From Humitalea rosea (lineage in GTDB: Bacteria; Pseudomonadota; Alphaproteobacteria; Acetobacterales; Acetobacteraceae): a DNA stretch of 64,000 nt. This document shows positions 27,635-35,478 of the stretch, piece after piece. The stretch is taken from positions 186,001-250,000 of the forward strand of contig NZ_QKYU01000001.1 of NCBI RefSeq assembly GCF_003253705.1, given 5' to 3'. Within the stretch, counting starts at the first letter, position 1; each line of letters begins with the position of its first letter. The notes beneath the pieces are model-generated. The model saw only the letters and a program-made list of their open reading frames with translations. It was not told the origin of the DNA and ran no database searches. A program made the translations under genes and the position numbers.

Positions 27635-28756
27635 GTGCGGGCCGCACCCCTCGCCGAGATCCCGCCCGGGGGCGCGATCCCGGCGCTGGATGGGCTGCGC
27701 GCGCTCTCCATCCTGGTGGTGATGGTGGCCCATGCCGGGCTTGGCCACATTGTGCCGGGCGGGCTCGGGGTGACGCTGTTCTTCGGCATCAGCGGCTTCA
27801 TCATCACCCGACTGCTGCTGGCCGAACATGCGGCGCGGGGCCGGATCGCGCTCGGCGCCTTCTATCTGCGGCGGGTGCTGCGGCTGCTGCCGGCGCTGCT
27901 GCTCTATGCCGCATTGGTCGTGGCCGTGCTGGCGCGGCTGGGGGCGCCGCCGTCATGGGCCGAGCTGGTCTCGGCGCTGTTCTATGGCGCGAATTACTGG
28001 GCGCTCTGGATCGGCTATCCGGCCGCCGAGGGGCTGGCGCCGCATCCCTTCAGCATCCTGTGGTCGCTGGCGGTCGAGGAGCATTTCTACCTCGTCTTTC
28101 CGCTGCTGCTGGGTGCGGTGCTGCGGCGCCGGGCGTTCGTGCCGGTGATCGTCCTCGGCGTGGCGCTGAGCCTGGGGTGGCGGCTCGTCATCCATGCAGC
28201 CTGCCAGGATGGCGGGAGCCTCGCGCTCTGCACCGCCGATCCGGCGCAGCGGATCTACATGGCCACGGACACGCGGCTGGATGCGATCCTCTACGGCTGC
28301 CTGCTGGCCTGGGCCTGCCGCGGGCCGATCCCGCGCTGGCTGGCGCATCCGGCGGTGCTCGCGCTGGCGCTGGCGGTGCTGCTCGGCAGCCTGGTGTGGC
28401 GGGAGCCGGGTTTCCGCGACACCTGGCGCTATGCGGTGCAAAGCCTGGCCATCGCCGCCGGCATGGGCAGCCTGCTGGCGGCGCCGGCCCTGGGCTGGCT
28501 GCGGCGGGGGCTGTCGCTGGCGCCGCTGCTGCTGATCGGGCGCATGGCCTATGTGCTCTACCTGTTCCATTGGCTGGCGGTCGGGCTCGCCTGCCGCTGG
28601 ACCGGGATCGCCATGCGCGACGGGCTGTATCCGCCGGCATGGTATGCGGTGTTCCTGACGCTGACCCTGGTGCCGAGCCTGGCCGTGCATTTCGGCGTGG
28701 AACGGCCGCTGCTCGGCCTGCGCCACCGCTTTCGGCGGGTGGCGCCCAGGGCGTGA
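27635..28756 (+). CDS. Acyltransferase 3 family (OafA/YrhL-type) membrane acyltransferase
   Basis: 373 residues from a GTG immediately after the hutU stop. The catalytic His region appears as IPALDGLRALSILVVMVAHAG. Other family features are LGVTLFFGISGFIITRLLL, YLRRVLRLLPALLL, WSLAVEEHFYLVFPLLLG and about ten membrane helices. The family O-acetylates extracellular carbohydrates such as peptidoglycan, LPS or exopolysaccharide using a cytoplasmic acyl donor. There is no SGNH domain, so it is the short form. Its link to hutU appears positional only. Confidence 0.85.
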   Translation: MRAAPLAEIPPGGAIPALDGLRALSILVVMVAHAGLGHIVPGGLGVTLFFGISGFIITRLLLAEHAARGRIALGAFYLRRVLRLLPALLLYAALVVAVLARLGAPPSWAELVSALFYGANYWALWIGYPAAEGLAPHPFSILWSLAVEEHFYLVFPLLLGAVLRRRAFVPVIVLGVALSLGWRLVIHAACQDGGSLALCTADPAQRIYMATDTRLDAILYGCLLAWACRGPIPRWLAHPAVLALALAVLLGSLVWREPGFRDTWRYAVQSLAIAAGMGSLLAAPALGWLRRGLSLAPLLLIGRMAYVLYLFHWLAVGLACRWTGIAMRDGLYPPAWYAVFLTLTLVPSLAVHFGVERPLLGLRHRFRRVAPRA

Positions 28757-28763
28757 TCGCTAC

Positions 28764-28852
28764 GCGATAACGCTCCAGAGTCGTATTTTATCGAGCAGTT
28801 TCATCGCTTTATGAGTCGCTTCGCGCTTCAATCTGAAGCGATACCGCTCTAG
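28764..28852. repeat. Palindromic intergenic element (copy A) bounded by direct repeats
   Basis: GCGATAACGCTCCAGAG (28764-28780) and GCGATACCGCTCTAG (28838-28852) bracket an AT-richer stretch. CGCTTCA-ATC-TGAAGCG (28824-28840) is a perfect 7-bp inverted repeat. The reverse-strand start CTAGAGC..T.TC.CTTCAG is shared with the element at 31645-31750. The TAG of the neighbouring hydrolase gene lies inside the repeat. Such elements often act as bidirectional terminators. Confidence 0.5.
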
Positions 28853-29904
28853 TTCCACAGCCCCCGCGCCACGAGCCAATCCTGCAGGATCTGCGCGACC
28901 ACATCTCCATTCCGGTCCATCATGACCATGTGGCTGTTGCCGTGGATGCCGCGCGCCGGCAGGTCCACTTCCTCGACCTGCCCACCGGCCTCCCGCACCA
29001 GCCCCACGAAGCGGCGGGCATTGGCGCGGATCGCGCCCCAGCGCGCGTCCACATCCAGATAATCGCCATAGAGGAACAGCTGCGGCACATCCTTCAGCCG
29101 CGCCGCCTCGGCGGGCACGCCGGTGCCGGCGGGCTCGATCAGGATCAGCGCGCGGAAGAGGTCGGGGCGCATCTGCGCCACCTGCCAGGCGAAGGCGCCG
29201 CCCTGGCTATGGGCGATGACGACGCTGGGCCCCACCCGCTCCAGCAGCGCGATGTAGCCCGCCTTCACAGCCTCATCCGTGCTGAGGAAGCGCGGCACCA
29301 CCTGGCGCATGAAATTGCCGTAGCTCGCGGCGTCGGAGGGGAATTGCCCGCCCTCCCGCGTGGTGCCGCGGGCGTAGGAGCCGGCGCCATCGCCGATCCG
29401 GAAGCGCTCCCAGGGGTTCTGCATCGGCAGGAACACCGGCTCGCGGAAGATCTCGGGCACCATGGCCCAGCCGGCGCGGCCACGCTCGACGGCATCGCTG
29501 ACATAGGTCGCCCAGCCGCGGCGCAGGAAGAACTGGTCCCAGCCGGGGCGGCCATCTGGCGTCGTCTCATAGGTCACGCCGGTCAGATAGGCGCCGTGCC
29601 AGAGCAGCAGCGGCACCGTGCCACGCTGCTGCGCCGGGATCATGTATTGGGCGTACATCTGGCCGACGAGGTAGGCGCCGTTCGGGTCGATCCGGTTCAA
29701 CTGCCCGCCGGTCGTCGGCATGTATTCGCGGATCGGCTGGCCGGAAATCTCGACCATGCGGCCGCCGACGTGGAAGGAACCGAAGCGCTCCAGGCTGATC
29801 GGCCCGGCCTCCTGCGCCATGGCGGCGGGGGCGGCGAGGGCGAGCGCCATGGCAAGCCAGGCGCGCGGCGCAAGGCTGCGCGGAAAGCGGGTGGGGTTCG
29901 GCAT
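28849..29904 (-). CDS. Secreted alpha/beta-hydrolase, probable esterase
   Basis: 351 residues with a Sec signal peptide (LAPRAWLAMALALAAPAAMAQ, about residues 11-31), so it is periplasmic or secreted. The fold elements are LLLWHGAYLTGVTYE (oxyanion), nucleophile Ser in VVIAHSQGGAFAW, and a C-terminal His in GIHGNSHMVMMDRN. The family of secreted hydrolases with ARGIHGNSHM is poorly characterised. A GGAGG site precedes the ATG at 29904. Its stop codon lies in an intergenic repeat. Upstream there is a 127-base gap to the glycosyltransferase gene on the same strand. Confidence 0.8.
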   Translation of the reverse strand: MPNPTRFPRSLAPRAWLAMALALAAPAAMAQEAGPISLERFGSFHVGGRMVEISGQPIREYMPTTGGQLNRIDPNGAYLVGQMYAQYMIPAQQRGTVPLLLWHGAYLTGVTYETTPDGRPGWDQFFLRRGWATYVSDAVERGRAGWAMVPEIFREPVFLPMQNPWERFRIGDGAGSYARGTTREGGQFPSDAASYGNFMRQVVPRFLSTDEAVKAGYIALLERVGPSVVIAHSQGGAFAWQVAQMRPDLFRALILIEPAGTGVPAEAARLKDVPQLFLYGDYLDVDARWGAIRANARRFVGLVREAGGQVEEVDLPARGIHGNSHMVMMDRNGDVVAQILQDWLVARGLWN

Positions 29905-30031
29905 CGTATCCTCCGGCTCATGGCAGGATCGGCCGGCTGTTTTCGCCCGGACCTCGCCCCGCCTTGGCGCCAGAGTGGCGCAGCCTGGAAGCGGCGGAAA
30001 GAGCCGGTGCGAAGGATTGCAGGCGCCCTGG

Positions 30032-31579
30032 TCAGCCTGCTCGCCGGCGATGCAGCGCGGCGCGGATACGGTGCGGCACCAAGCGGCGCCACAGCCCCCG
30101 CAGCCCATCTCCGATCCACCCGCCCGGCCCGCGTCGCGCGGCCAGCGCCGCCAGCCGCGTGTCGATCCGCGCGACCTCGGCCTGGAGCGCCGGCCAGGAC
30201 GGGGGATCCTCGGCCCCCCGTGCGGCCAGCCCATCCAGCCGCCAGCGGAGATCCGCGACCTCGGCCCGGAGCGCGGGCCAGGAGGGCGGGTCCTCGCCGG
30301 GCCGCCGCGCCAGGGCCTCCAGCCGGTCCCCGATCCTGGCGAGGGCGGCGCCCAGCGCCTCCTGGTCCCGCGCCCGGGCCGCCGCCTCCTCTGTGCCGAG
30401 CCTGGCCAGATCCTGCCGCAACGCCGCGACCTCGGGCGGCAGCCCCGCTTGCGCCCGCGTCAGGCCGGCGATCGCGCCACCGAGGTCCCCGGCCAGCGCC
30501 TCGACCAGCGCCTCGATCCGCGGCGGGGGTGCGGGCGCGCGGGGGGCCACGGCCTCCACCAGCGGATACCAGGGCAGGGCCGGGTTGAAGCTCGGCACCC
30601 AGCCGGAGAGGAAGCGGCCGAGGGCTGCCGCCTCCGCCGCCGGATCCACCGGGACAGGGGTGGCCAGCATCTCGTCATAGATCGCCTCCAGCCGGTCGAG
30701 CATCGTCTCGATCCCCGATTCGGCCCGCACCAGCGCGGCGGCCGCCTCCGCCTCGCCGGCCGAGTACTCCGCGATGGCGGCGGCCAGCACCGCGACCTCC
30801 GACGGGTCCTTCAGCACCCCGGCGCCGAGGTTCCAGGGCAGCCAGGCCTCGGCCCGGGCCCGGGTCAGGAAGCCGGCACAGCCACGCGCGTCGCAGACGA
30901 TGACCCCGGCGCCGGCCGCCGCCGCCTCCAGCGCGGTGCGCGCGGTGGCGAAGACGAGGTCGGCCTCGGCGAAGCCGGCCTCGGGTGTGTCGGTCATCCG
31001 GCCGGGGCCGGAACCGGCCTCCTCCAAGCTGATCCCGGCCGCGGCGCAGGCGGCGCGCAGGGCGGGCAGATGCGCCGCATGCTTGGTCATCGCCAGCGCG
31101 CGCCGTGGGCGATCGGGCAGGGGCGCCGGGCGGGGCGGGATGCGTGCCAGTTCCACGGCATTGGGCAGCAGGCCGATGCTGGCAGGGGCGGCGCCCTCGG
31201 CCACCAGCCGGGCGCGGCAGCGCTCATCCACGGCGAAGAGCCGCCGCAGGCGCGGATGCGGCGGGGCGGCATCGAAGGGGGCGGTGGCGTCGTGGCAGAC
31301 GAACAGCGCCGGCACGCCCGGATGCGCCGCCAGCGCCGCCATGGCGGGGCCGGTGTGGTGCGCGTGGATCAGATCCGGCGGCTTCGGCAAGGCGGCGGGG
31401 TCGGAGATCACCAGATGGCCGCGCCAGCGCAGATGCTCGGCCAAGGCGCCCGGATGCGGCGTGTAGAGCACCGGCCGGTGGCCACGGCGGCGCAGCCCTT
31501 CGGCCAGTTGCTCGGTGACGACCTCGGTGCCGCTGCGCCCGGTGAGCATGATGTTGGTGAACAAGATGGTGCGGGGCAC
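30032..31579 (-). CDS. Glycosyltransferase with a C-terminal helical/coiled-coil tail
   Basis: 515 residues. Residues 1-~340 are a GT-B fold of the GT4 type: MPRTILFTNIMLTGRSGTEVV, ELAEGLRRRGH, PDLIHAHHTGPA, VPALFVCHDA and a C-terminal acceptor region with ALEAAAAGAGVIVCDARGC. The last ~145 residues are Ala/Leu/Arg/Asp-rich, with heptad-like stretches (IEALVEALAGDLGGAIAGL, RWRLDGLA) and a repeated PSWPAL(R/Q)AEVA segment, suggesting a coiled coil. A GTG at 31579 with GGAGGTCGC upstream is the start. It may build an envelope polysaccharide, but donor and acceptor are unknown. Confidence 0.78.
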   Translation of the reverse strand: MPRTILFTNIMLTGRSGTEVVTEQLAEGLRRRGHRPVLYTPHPGALAEHLRWRGHLVISDPAALPKPPDLIHAHHTGPAMAALAAHPGVPALFVCHDATAPFDAAPPHPRLRRLFAVDERCRARLVAEGAAPASIGLLPNAVELARIPPRPAPLPDRPRRALAMTKHAAHLPALRAACAAAGISLEEAGSGPGRMTDTPEAGFAEADLVFATARTALEAAAAGAGVIVCDARGCAGFLTRARAEAWLPWNLGAGVLKDPSEVAVLAAAIAEYSAGEAEAAAALVRAESGIETMLDRLEAIYDEMLATPVPVDPAAEAAALGRFLSGWVPSFNPALPWYPLVEAVAPRAPAPPPRIEALVEALAGDLGGAIAGLTRAQAGLPPEVAALRQDLARLGTEEAAARARDQEALGAALARIGDRLEALARRPGEDPPSWPALRAEVADLRWRLDGLAARGAEDPPSWPALQAEVARIDTRLAALAARRGPGGWIGDGLRGLWRRLVPHRIRAALHRRRAG

Positions 31580-31644
31580 GCGCGACCTCCGGTCGTGACA
31601 GCGAAGAAGCGGGGCAGGGGCGCTATCCCTACCCCGGCGATGTC

Positions 31645-31750
31645 CTTAGAGCATGCCGACCCAGCCGGATCGGCCTCCCTCCCAGGCGTAGCCGACTCTG
31701 GCGCCGGACGCCCCTTTGAGCGATTTCGCCTGAAGGGACATTGCTCTAGG
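31645..31750. repeat. Palindromic intergenic element (copy B)
   Basis: The ends CTTAGAGCA (31645-31653) and TGCTCTAGG (31742-31750) are near-perfect inverted repeats. The right end, read on the reverse strand, is CTAGAGC..T.TC.CTTCAG...AA.CGC, matching the end of the element at 28764-28852 in spacing and most bases. There is no ORF inside. Confidence 0.5.
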
Positions 31751-31757
31751 TGCCACC

Positions 31758-32471
31758 ATGCCCCAGCCGATCGCGATCCTCGCCCACCCCGGGCATGAAT
31801 TGCGCCTGTTTGCCTGGATGGAGCGGGAACGCCCGCTGGTCTGCATCCTGACCGATGGCTCCGGTGGCTCGGCGGCCTCCCGTACGGGCTATTCCGAAGG
31901 GCTGCTGCGGGGCTGTGGCGCCTCGGCCGGGCAGGTGATGGGGATGCTGCCCGATCGTGCCTGGTATGCCGCGATCCTGGCCGGCGATGCCGAACCCTTT
32001 TTGCGCGCGGCCGAGAGCATCGCGGGCGCCGCCGAAGCCGGCGCGCTGGTCGTCGCCGATCCGGTCGAGGGCTATAATCCGATGCACGACCTCTGCGCCG
32101 CCGTGGCCGACCGGGTGGCGGCGCTGATCGGCGGGCGCCGCGCGACCTATCCGCTGATGCGCCCGCGGCACGAGGGCGAAATGCTGCGGCTCGACCCCGC
32201 CACCGCGCAGCGCAAGCGCGCCGCCGTCACCGGCTATGCGCCACTGGCCGAGGAGGCGGCGGCCCTGCTCGCCGCCGACCCGCGGGCGCTCCGCGAGGAG
32301 TGGATACTGGCCGACCCCTTCGACTGGCCCGAGGCCATGCTGCCGCCCCCTGCCTATGAGGGGATCGGCGCCGCGCGGCAGGCCGCCGGGGTCTATGGCG
32401 AGACCATCGGCTACGGGCGCCATGTCCGGCCGATGGCGCTGCGCCTCCGCCAGTCTTCCAGGCAGCCGTGA
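31758..32471 (+). CDS. Putative LmbE/PIG-L-like protein
   Basis: 237 residues, not confidently recognised. The start AILAHPGHELRLFAWMER resembles the AHPDDE metal-binding segment of the PIG-L/LmbE de-N-acetylase family. ILTDGSGGSAASR and VVADPVEGYNPMHDLC would match later strand and loop positions of that family. The second conserved acid of AHPDDE is replaced (G-H-E). Neighbours are a glycosyltransferase gene (divergent) and an aldehyde dehydrogenase gene (convergent), so a role in sugar metabolism is a guess. No good ribosome-binding site is visible and the start follows the palindromic element closely. Confidence 0.55.
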   Translation: MPQPIAILAHPGHELRLFAWMERERPLVCILTDGSGGSAASRTGYSEGLLRGCGASAGQVMGMLPDRAWYAAILAGDAEPFLRAAESIAGAAEAGALVVADPVEGYNPMHDLCAAVADRVAALIGGRRATYPLMRPRHEGEMLRLDPATAQRKRAAVTGYAPLAEEAAALLAADPRALREEWILADPFDWPEAMLPPPAYEGIGAARQAAGVYGETIGYGRHVRPMALRLRQSSRQP

Positions 32472-32477
32472 GGCGCC

Positions 32478-33992
32478 TCAGCCCATGTTCACCATGATCG
32501 TCTTCTTGTGGGTGAAGTGCTCCAGCATCGCCTCCAGCGAGGCTTCCTTGCCGAGCCCGCTCGACTTCACCCCGCCATAGGAGAGGTTGGCCTGCACCAC
32601 GAGGTTCTGGTTGATCTGCACCAGACCCGCCTCCAGCCGATGCGCCAGATCGAGCCCGACCTTGAGGTTGTTGGTCCAGAGCGAGGCCGCCAAGCCATAT
32701 TCGCTGTCATTGGCCTCGGCCAGCACCGCCTCGGCATCGTCGAAGGGCTGCACCACGGTGACCGGCCCGAAGATCTCCTCCCGCACCAGGCGCGAGGTCG
32801 CGTCCAGCCCGGTGAAGATCACGGGGCGCAGGAACAGCCCCTTCTTCAGCGCGGGATCGGTCGGCATCGCCGAGCATTCCAACGTGGTCGCCCCCGGGGT
32901 CGCGCGGCCTTCCTCGATGAAGCCTTGCACCTTGTCGAACTGGCCCTGGCTGATGATGGTGCCGATGTCGGTCTTCTCATCCAGCGGGTCGCCCATCACC
33001 ATGGCATCCACGCGGGTCTTCATCTCGGTGACAAAACGGTCGAAGATCGGGCGCTCGACGTAGATGCGGCTGGCCGCGGTGCAGGACTGGCCCTGCCGGG
33101 TGAAGCGCATCGAGGTGAGCGCGCCGGCCACCGTCTTCTCGAAGTCGCAGTCCTGGAACACGATCATGGGCGACTTGCCGCCGAGTTCCAGCGTCACCGG
33201 GATCAGCTTTTCGGCCGCGGCGCGGGCGACGATCTTGCCGGTCTCGACACTGCCCGTGAAGGTCACCTTCTTCACCAGCGGATGCGCCACCAGGGGTGCC
33301 CCGCACTCCGGCCCCTGGCCCGAGAGCATGTTGAAGCAGCCGGCCGGCAGGATGCGGTTCAGCAGCTCGCAGATGCGCAGCACGGCGAGGGGCGCCTCCT
33401 CGGCCGATTTCACCACCACGGTGTTGCCGGCCACCAGCGCGGGCGCGATCTTCAGCGCCATCAGCAGCATCGGCACGTTCCAGGGGATGATCGCGCCGAC
33501 CACGCCGAGCGGCTCGCGAATCGTCACCGACAGCACATCCGGGGCGAAGGGGACGGTCTCGCCCTTCAGCTCGCCGCCGAGGCCGCCGAAGAATTCGAAG
33601 ATATCGGCCACGACCCCGGCCTCGACCCGGCTTTCGGTACGCAGCGCCTTGCCGGTCTCCAGCGCGATCAGCCGGCCCAACTCGTCCTGATGCGTGCGCA
33701 GCAAAGCGGCGCAGGCATAGACCATGGCGCCACGTTTCCGCGCCGGGGTCTTGGCCCAGCCCTTCTGGGCGCGGGCGGCGTCCTGCACGGCGGCGTCCAC
33801 ATCCGCGGCATCGCCCTCGGCGGCGGTCCCGACCTGTTCGCCGGTCGCGGGGTTCACCACCGGGAAGGTTTTCCCCGACCGCGCCGCGACATAGCGGCCG
33901 CCGATGAAATGCAGCCCGCTCATGGATTTGGCCAAGGCGAAGGGATCGGTGCTGGGGGCCTCGGGGGTGGGGTGACGGGGCTGGTCGAGCAT
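32478..33992 (-). CDS. NAD(P)-dependent aldehyde dehydrogenase
   Basis: 504 residues. The catalytic Cys304 is in RQGQSCTAASRIYV, the general base Glu269 in VTLELGGKSPM, and Asn172 in IIPWNVPMLL. The cofactor segment (VTFTGSVETGKIV) and the ending SYGGVKSSGLGKEASLEAMLEH also fit. It oxidises an aldehyde to the acid with NAD or NADP, and the substrate is not predictable here. The ATG at 33992 has AGGAA eight bases upstream. A divergent CoA-transferase gene starts 167 bases away, and the pair may act on one acid/CoA pathway. Confidence 0.93.
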   Translation of the reverse strand: MLDQPRHPTPEAPSTDPFALAKSMSGLHFIGGRYVAARSGKTFPVVNPATGEQVGTAAEGDAADVDAAVQDAARAQKGWAKTPARKRGAMVYACAALLRTHQDELGRLIALETGKALRTESRVEAGVVADIFEFFGGLGGELKGETVPFAPDVLSVTIREPLGVVGAIIPWNVPMLLMALKIAPALVAGNTVVVKSAEEAPLAVLRICELLNRILPAGCFNMLSGQGPECGAPLVAHPLVKKVTFTGSVETGKIVARAAAEKLIPVTLELGGKSPMIVFQDCDFEKTVAGALTSMRFTRQGQSCTAASRIYVERPIFDRFVTEMKTRVDAMVMGDPLDEKTDIGTIISQGQFDKVQGFIEEGRATPGATTLECSAMPTDPALKKGLFLRPVIFTGLDATSRLVREEIFGPVTVVQPFDDAEAVLAEANDSEYGLAASLWTNNLKVGLDLAHRLEAGLVQINQNLVVQANLSYGGVKSSGLGKEASLEAMLEHFTHKKTIMVNMG

Positions 33993-34011
33993 GGCGGTTC
34001 CTGTCTCGCTG

Positions 34012-34029
34012 GGCGCGGTTCGCCGCGCC
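34012..34029. promoter_or_regulatory. Hairpins between the divergent ALDH and CoA-transferase genes
   Basis: GGCGCGG-TTCG-CCGCGCC is a perfect 7-bp stem with a stable UUCG loop when transcribed from the forward strand. It lies 20 bases upstream of the ALDH start. CGGGCCC/GGGCCCG forms a second stem at 34045-34064. Role unknown. Confidence 0.35.
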
Positions 34030-34158
34030 GGTTTCCCTCAATCGCGGGCCCGGCGCGGGGCCCGTCTAGCTCCGCACCTTTCACAAGGTGGCGGTGGAGG
34101 CTATCAGCCGATCACATGAACCGGGCGGCACGGCCCGGCAAGAGCATGAGGCACAAGC

Positions 34159-35367
34159 ATGACCAAAACCGCCCCGGGCCCCCTGACCGGCATCCGCGTC
34201 CTCGATCTGACGCGCGTCCTTGCCGGGCCGACCTGCACGCAGATGCTGGGGGACCTCGGTGCCGAGGTCATCAAGATCGAGCGGCCGGGGGCCGGTGACG
34301 ACACCCGCGGCTTCGCCCCCCCTTACGTGCCGAACACGCGGGAGAGCGCCTATTTCGTCGGCGTCAACCGCAACAAGAAGTCGCTGACCGTCGATATCGC
34401 CCAGGAAGCCGGCCAGAAGATCATCCATACCCTGCTCGCCTCCTGCGACATGCTGGTGGAGAACTTCAAGGTCGGCGCGCTGGCCAAATACGGCCTGTCC
34501 TGGGAAGATCTGAAGGCGGCGCATCCCCGCCTGATCTATTGCTCGATCACCGGCTTCGGCCAGACCGGCCCCTATGCGGCCCGGCCCGGCTACGACAGCC
34601 TGATCCAGGCGATGGGCGGGGTGATGTCGCTGACCGGCGAGCCGGACGGGCTGCCCCAGAAGGTCGGCATTCCCGTCGCGGATCTCTTCGCCGGGCTCTA
34701 CGGCTGCATCGGCATCCTCGCCGCCCTCCAGCACCGCAACGCGACGGGGGAAGGGCAGCGGATCGACATCGGGATGCTGGACACCCATGTCGCCTGGCTG
34801 GCGAACCAGGGGATGAACTACCTCGCGACCGGCGAGAACCCGCCGCGCCTCGGCAACCAGCATCCCAACATCGTGCCCTACCAGGTCTTCGCCACCGAGG
34901 ATGGCTACATCGTCCTCTCGGTCGGCAATGACCCGACCTTCAAGCGGTTCTGTGACGTGACCGGGCAGCAGGCGCTGCTCGACGATCCCCGCTTCGCGAC
35001 CAATGCCGCGCGGGTCGAGAATCGCGCGCTGGTCACCGATACCTTGGCGCCGGTGCTGAAATCCCGCACCACCACCGATTGGGTGGCGGCGCTGGAGGCC
35101 GCCAGCATCGGCTGCGGCCCGATCAACACCTTGGCCCAGGTCTTCGCCGATCCGCATGTCCAGGCGCGCGGCGTGGTCGTGGACATGCCGCATGCCTCGG
35201 GCGAGACGGTCCAGGTCATCGCCAATCCGGTGCGGCTTTCGGCGACGCCGCCGACCTATCGCAGCGCGGCCCCCTTGCTCGGCCAGCACACGGATGAGGT
35301 GCTGCGCGAGCACCTCGGCCTGACCATCGATGAGATCGCGACGCTGCGGGCCGCGCGCATCGTCTGA
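34159..35367 (+). CDS. Class III (CaiB/BaiF) CoA-transferase
   Basis: 402 residues. The family moves CoA between organic acids. Signature elements are VLDLTRVLAGPTCTQMLGDLGAEVIKIERPG at the N-terminus, YFVGVNRNKKSLTVDI, YCSITGFGQTGPYAARPGYDSLIQAMGG and IPVADLFAGLYG, with the Asp in VADLFAG in the position of the catalytic aspartate. The end carries CGPINTLAQVFADPHVQARGV. The ATG is at 34159. Donor and acceptor acids are not determined. Divergent from the aldehyde dehydrogenase. Confidence 0.92.
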   Translation: MTKTAPGPLTGIRVLDLTRVLAGPTCTQMLGDLGAEVIKIERPGAGDDTRGFAPPYVPNTRESAYFVGVNRNKKSLTVDIAQEAGQKIIHTLLASCDMLVENFKVGALAKYGLSWEDLKAAHPRLIYCSITGFGQTGPYAARPGYDSLIQAMGGVMSLTGEPDGLPQKVGIPVADLFAGLYGCIGILAALQHRNATGEGQRIDIGMLDTHVAWLANQGMNYLATGENPPRLGNQHPNIVPYQVFATEDGYIVLSVGNDPTFKRFCDVTGQQALLDDPRFATNAARVENRALVTDTLAPVLKSRTTTDWVAALEAASIGCGPINTLAQVFADPHVQARGVVVDMPHASGETVQVIANPVRLSATPPTYRSAAPLLGQHTDEVLREHLGLTIDEIATLRAARIV

Positions 35368-35478
35368 ACCGGACCAGGGGCGCACCTGTTTTGGGGCGCA
35401 ACTCTCTCCGGGCAGGAATGCTTTTCAATCTACGGAGGCTTCTCTTAGCGTCCGTGCCAATGCGGGGCAGGCGGAGCC

